Source of the DNA: Photobacterium arenosum
GTDB lineage: Bacteria > Pseudomonadota > Gammaproteobacteria > Enterobacterales > Vibrionaceae
Reading direction: 5' to 3'
Assembly: GCF_014841115.1 (NCBI RefSeq)
Contig: NZ_JACYTP010000014.1
Span: 1 to 64,000 of the forward strand
DNA length: 64,000 bases
In this document: in pieces, positions 63,935 through 64,000 of the stretch
How the letters are laid out: every line of letters begins with the position of its first letter
Position numbering within the stretch: the stretch's first letter is position 1
Notes under the pieces: model-generated
Databases searched by the model: none
Told to the model about the DNA's origin: nothing
Seen by the model: the letters and a program-made list of their open reading frames with translations, nothing else
Translations under genes and position numbers: made by a program

Positions 63935-64000
63935 TTAGGCGGGGGTTACAAGGCACAATCATCAAACCCGTGCCCGCTTCACGAACCCCACCCTGACCCT

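Overview
The window looks like a chromosomal segment of a marine Vibrionaceae bacterium, most like Photobacterium. This is an inference from gene content, with no search run: a chromosomal Qnr pentapeptide protein of canonical length, DUF3332 and DUF2799 lipoproteins, a betIBA-choXWV (proXWV) osmoprotection operon arranged as in Vibrio, a YeeN-type YebC protein, and a base composition near 50% GC. There is no rRNA, CRISPR array, integrase or intact transposase. Most of the window is stable metabolic and transport DNA, with one clearly accessory stretch at about 35.2-40.6 kb.

Layout. 0-1.4 kb: a long inverted repeat, a small membrane protein and two copies of a 182-bp structured repeat. 1.4-8.7 kb: a glycoside utilisation locus in which a ROK repressor and a cytoplasmic GH20 hexosaminidase diverge from a sugar ABC importer (binding protein, two permeases, ATPase). 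Two matching palindromes in the divergent region are probable ROK operators. 9.1-12.3 kb: a chemoreceptor, tRNA-Asp and tRNA-Ser, and a YebC-family regulator. 12.5-17.3 kb: fhuF-fhuC-fhuD-fhuB hydroxamate siderophore uptake with Fur-like boxes. 17.4-19.1 kb: a secreted unknown protein and YedI. 19.4-24.0 kb: a caa3-like cytochrome oxidase operon with a cytochrome c domain fused to subunit II and two subunit III paralogues. 24-28.8 kb: small membrane and lipoproteins and an M28 peptidase. 29.1-35.0 kb: dadA with a divergent LysR regulator, fetAB, and an ABC exporter.

35.2-40.6 kb is the accessory region: a LysM / S-type pyocin / WHH-nuclease toxin whose C-terminal tip is visibly AT-richer than its body, a directly abutting small gene that is probably its immunity gene, a dispersed palindromic repeat, an orphan colicin E9-type (Im9-like) immunity gene without its toxin, a di-haem peroxidase, and a fragment of a bacteriocin-exporter-type ABC ATPase.

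40.6-47.7 kb: betI, betB, betA, choX, choW and choV convert choline to glycine betaine and import choline; a palindrome in front of betI is the likely BetI operator. 47.8-54.5 kb: a tandem PLAT-domain protein, a small membrane protein, a second GMC oxidoreductase, and an AraC regulator divergent from an alkylsulfatase. 54.5-64 kb: mixed small enzymes (VOC, Maa, GNAT, NUDIX, ABM), a ParD-like gene overlapping a methionine aminopeptidase gene, a YgiC-like ligase, a frameshifted gene remnant, Qnr, an MscS channel and a DUF2391-like membrane protein. The right edge carries another palindromic repeat. Coordinates and residue numbers were worked out by reading; family names come from recognition of motifs, not from database searches.
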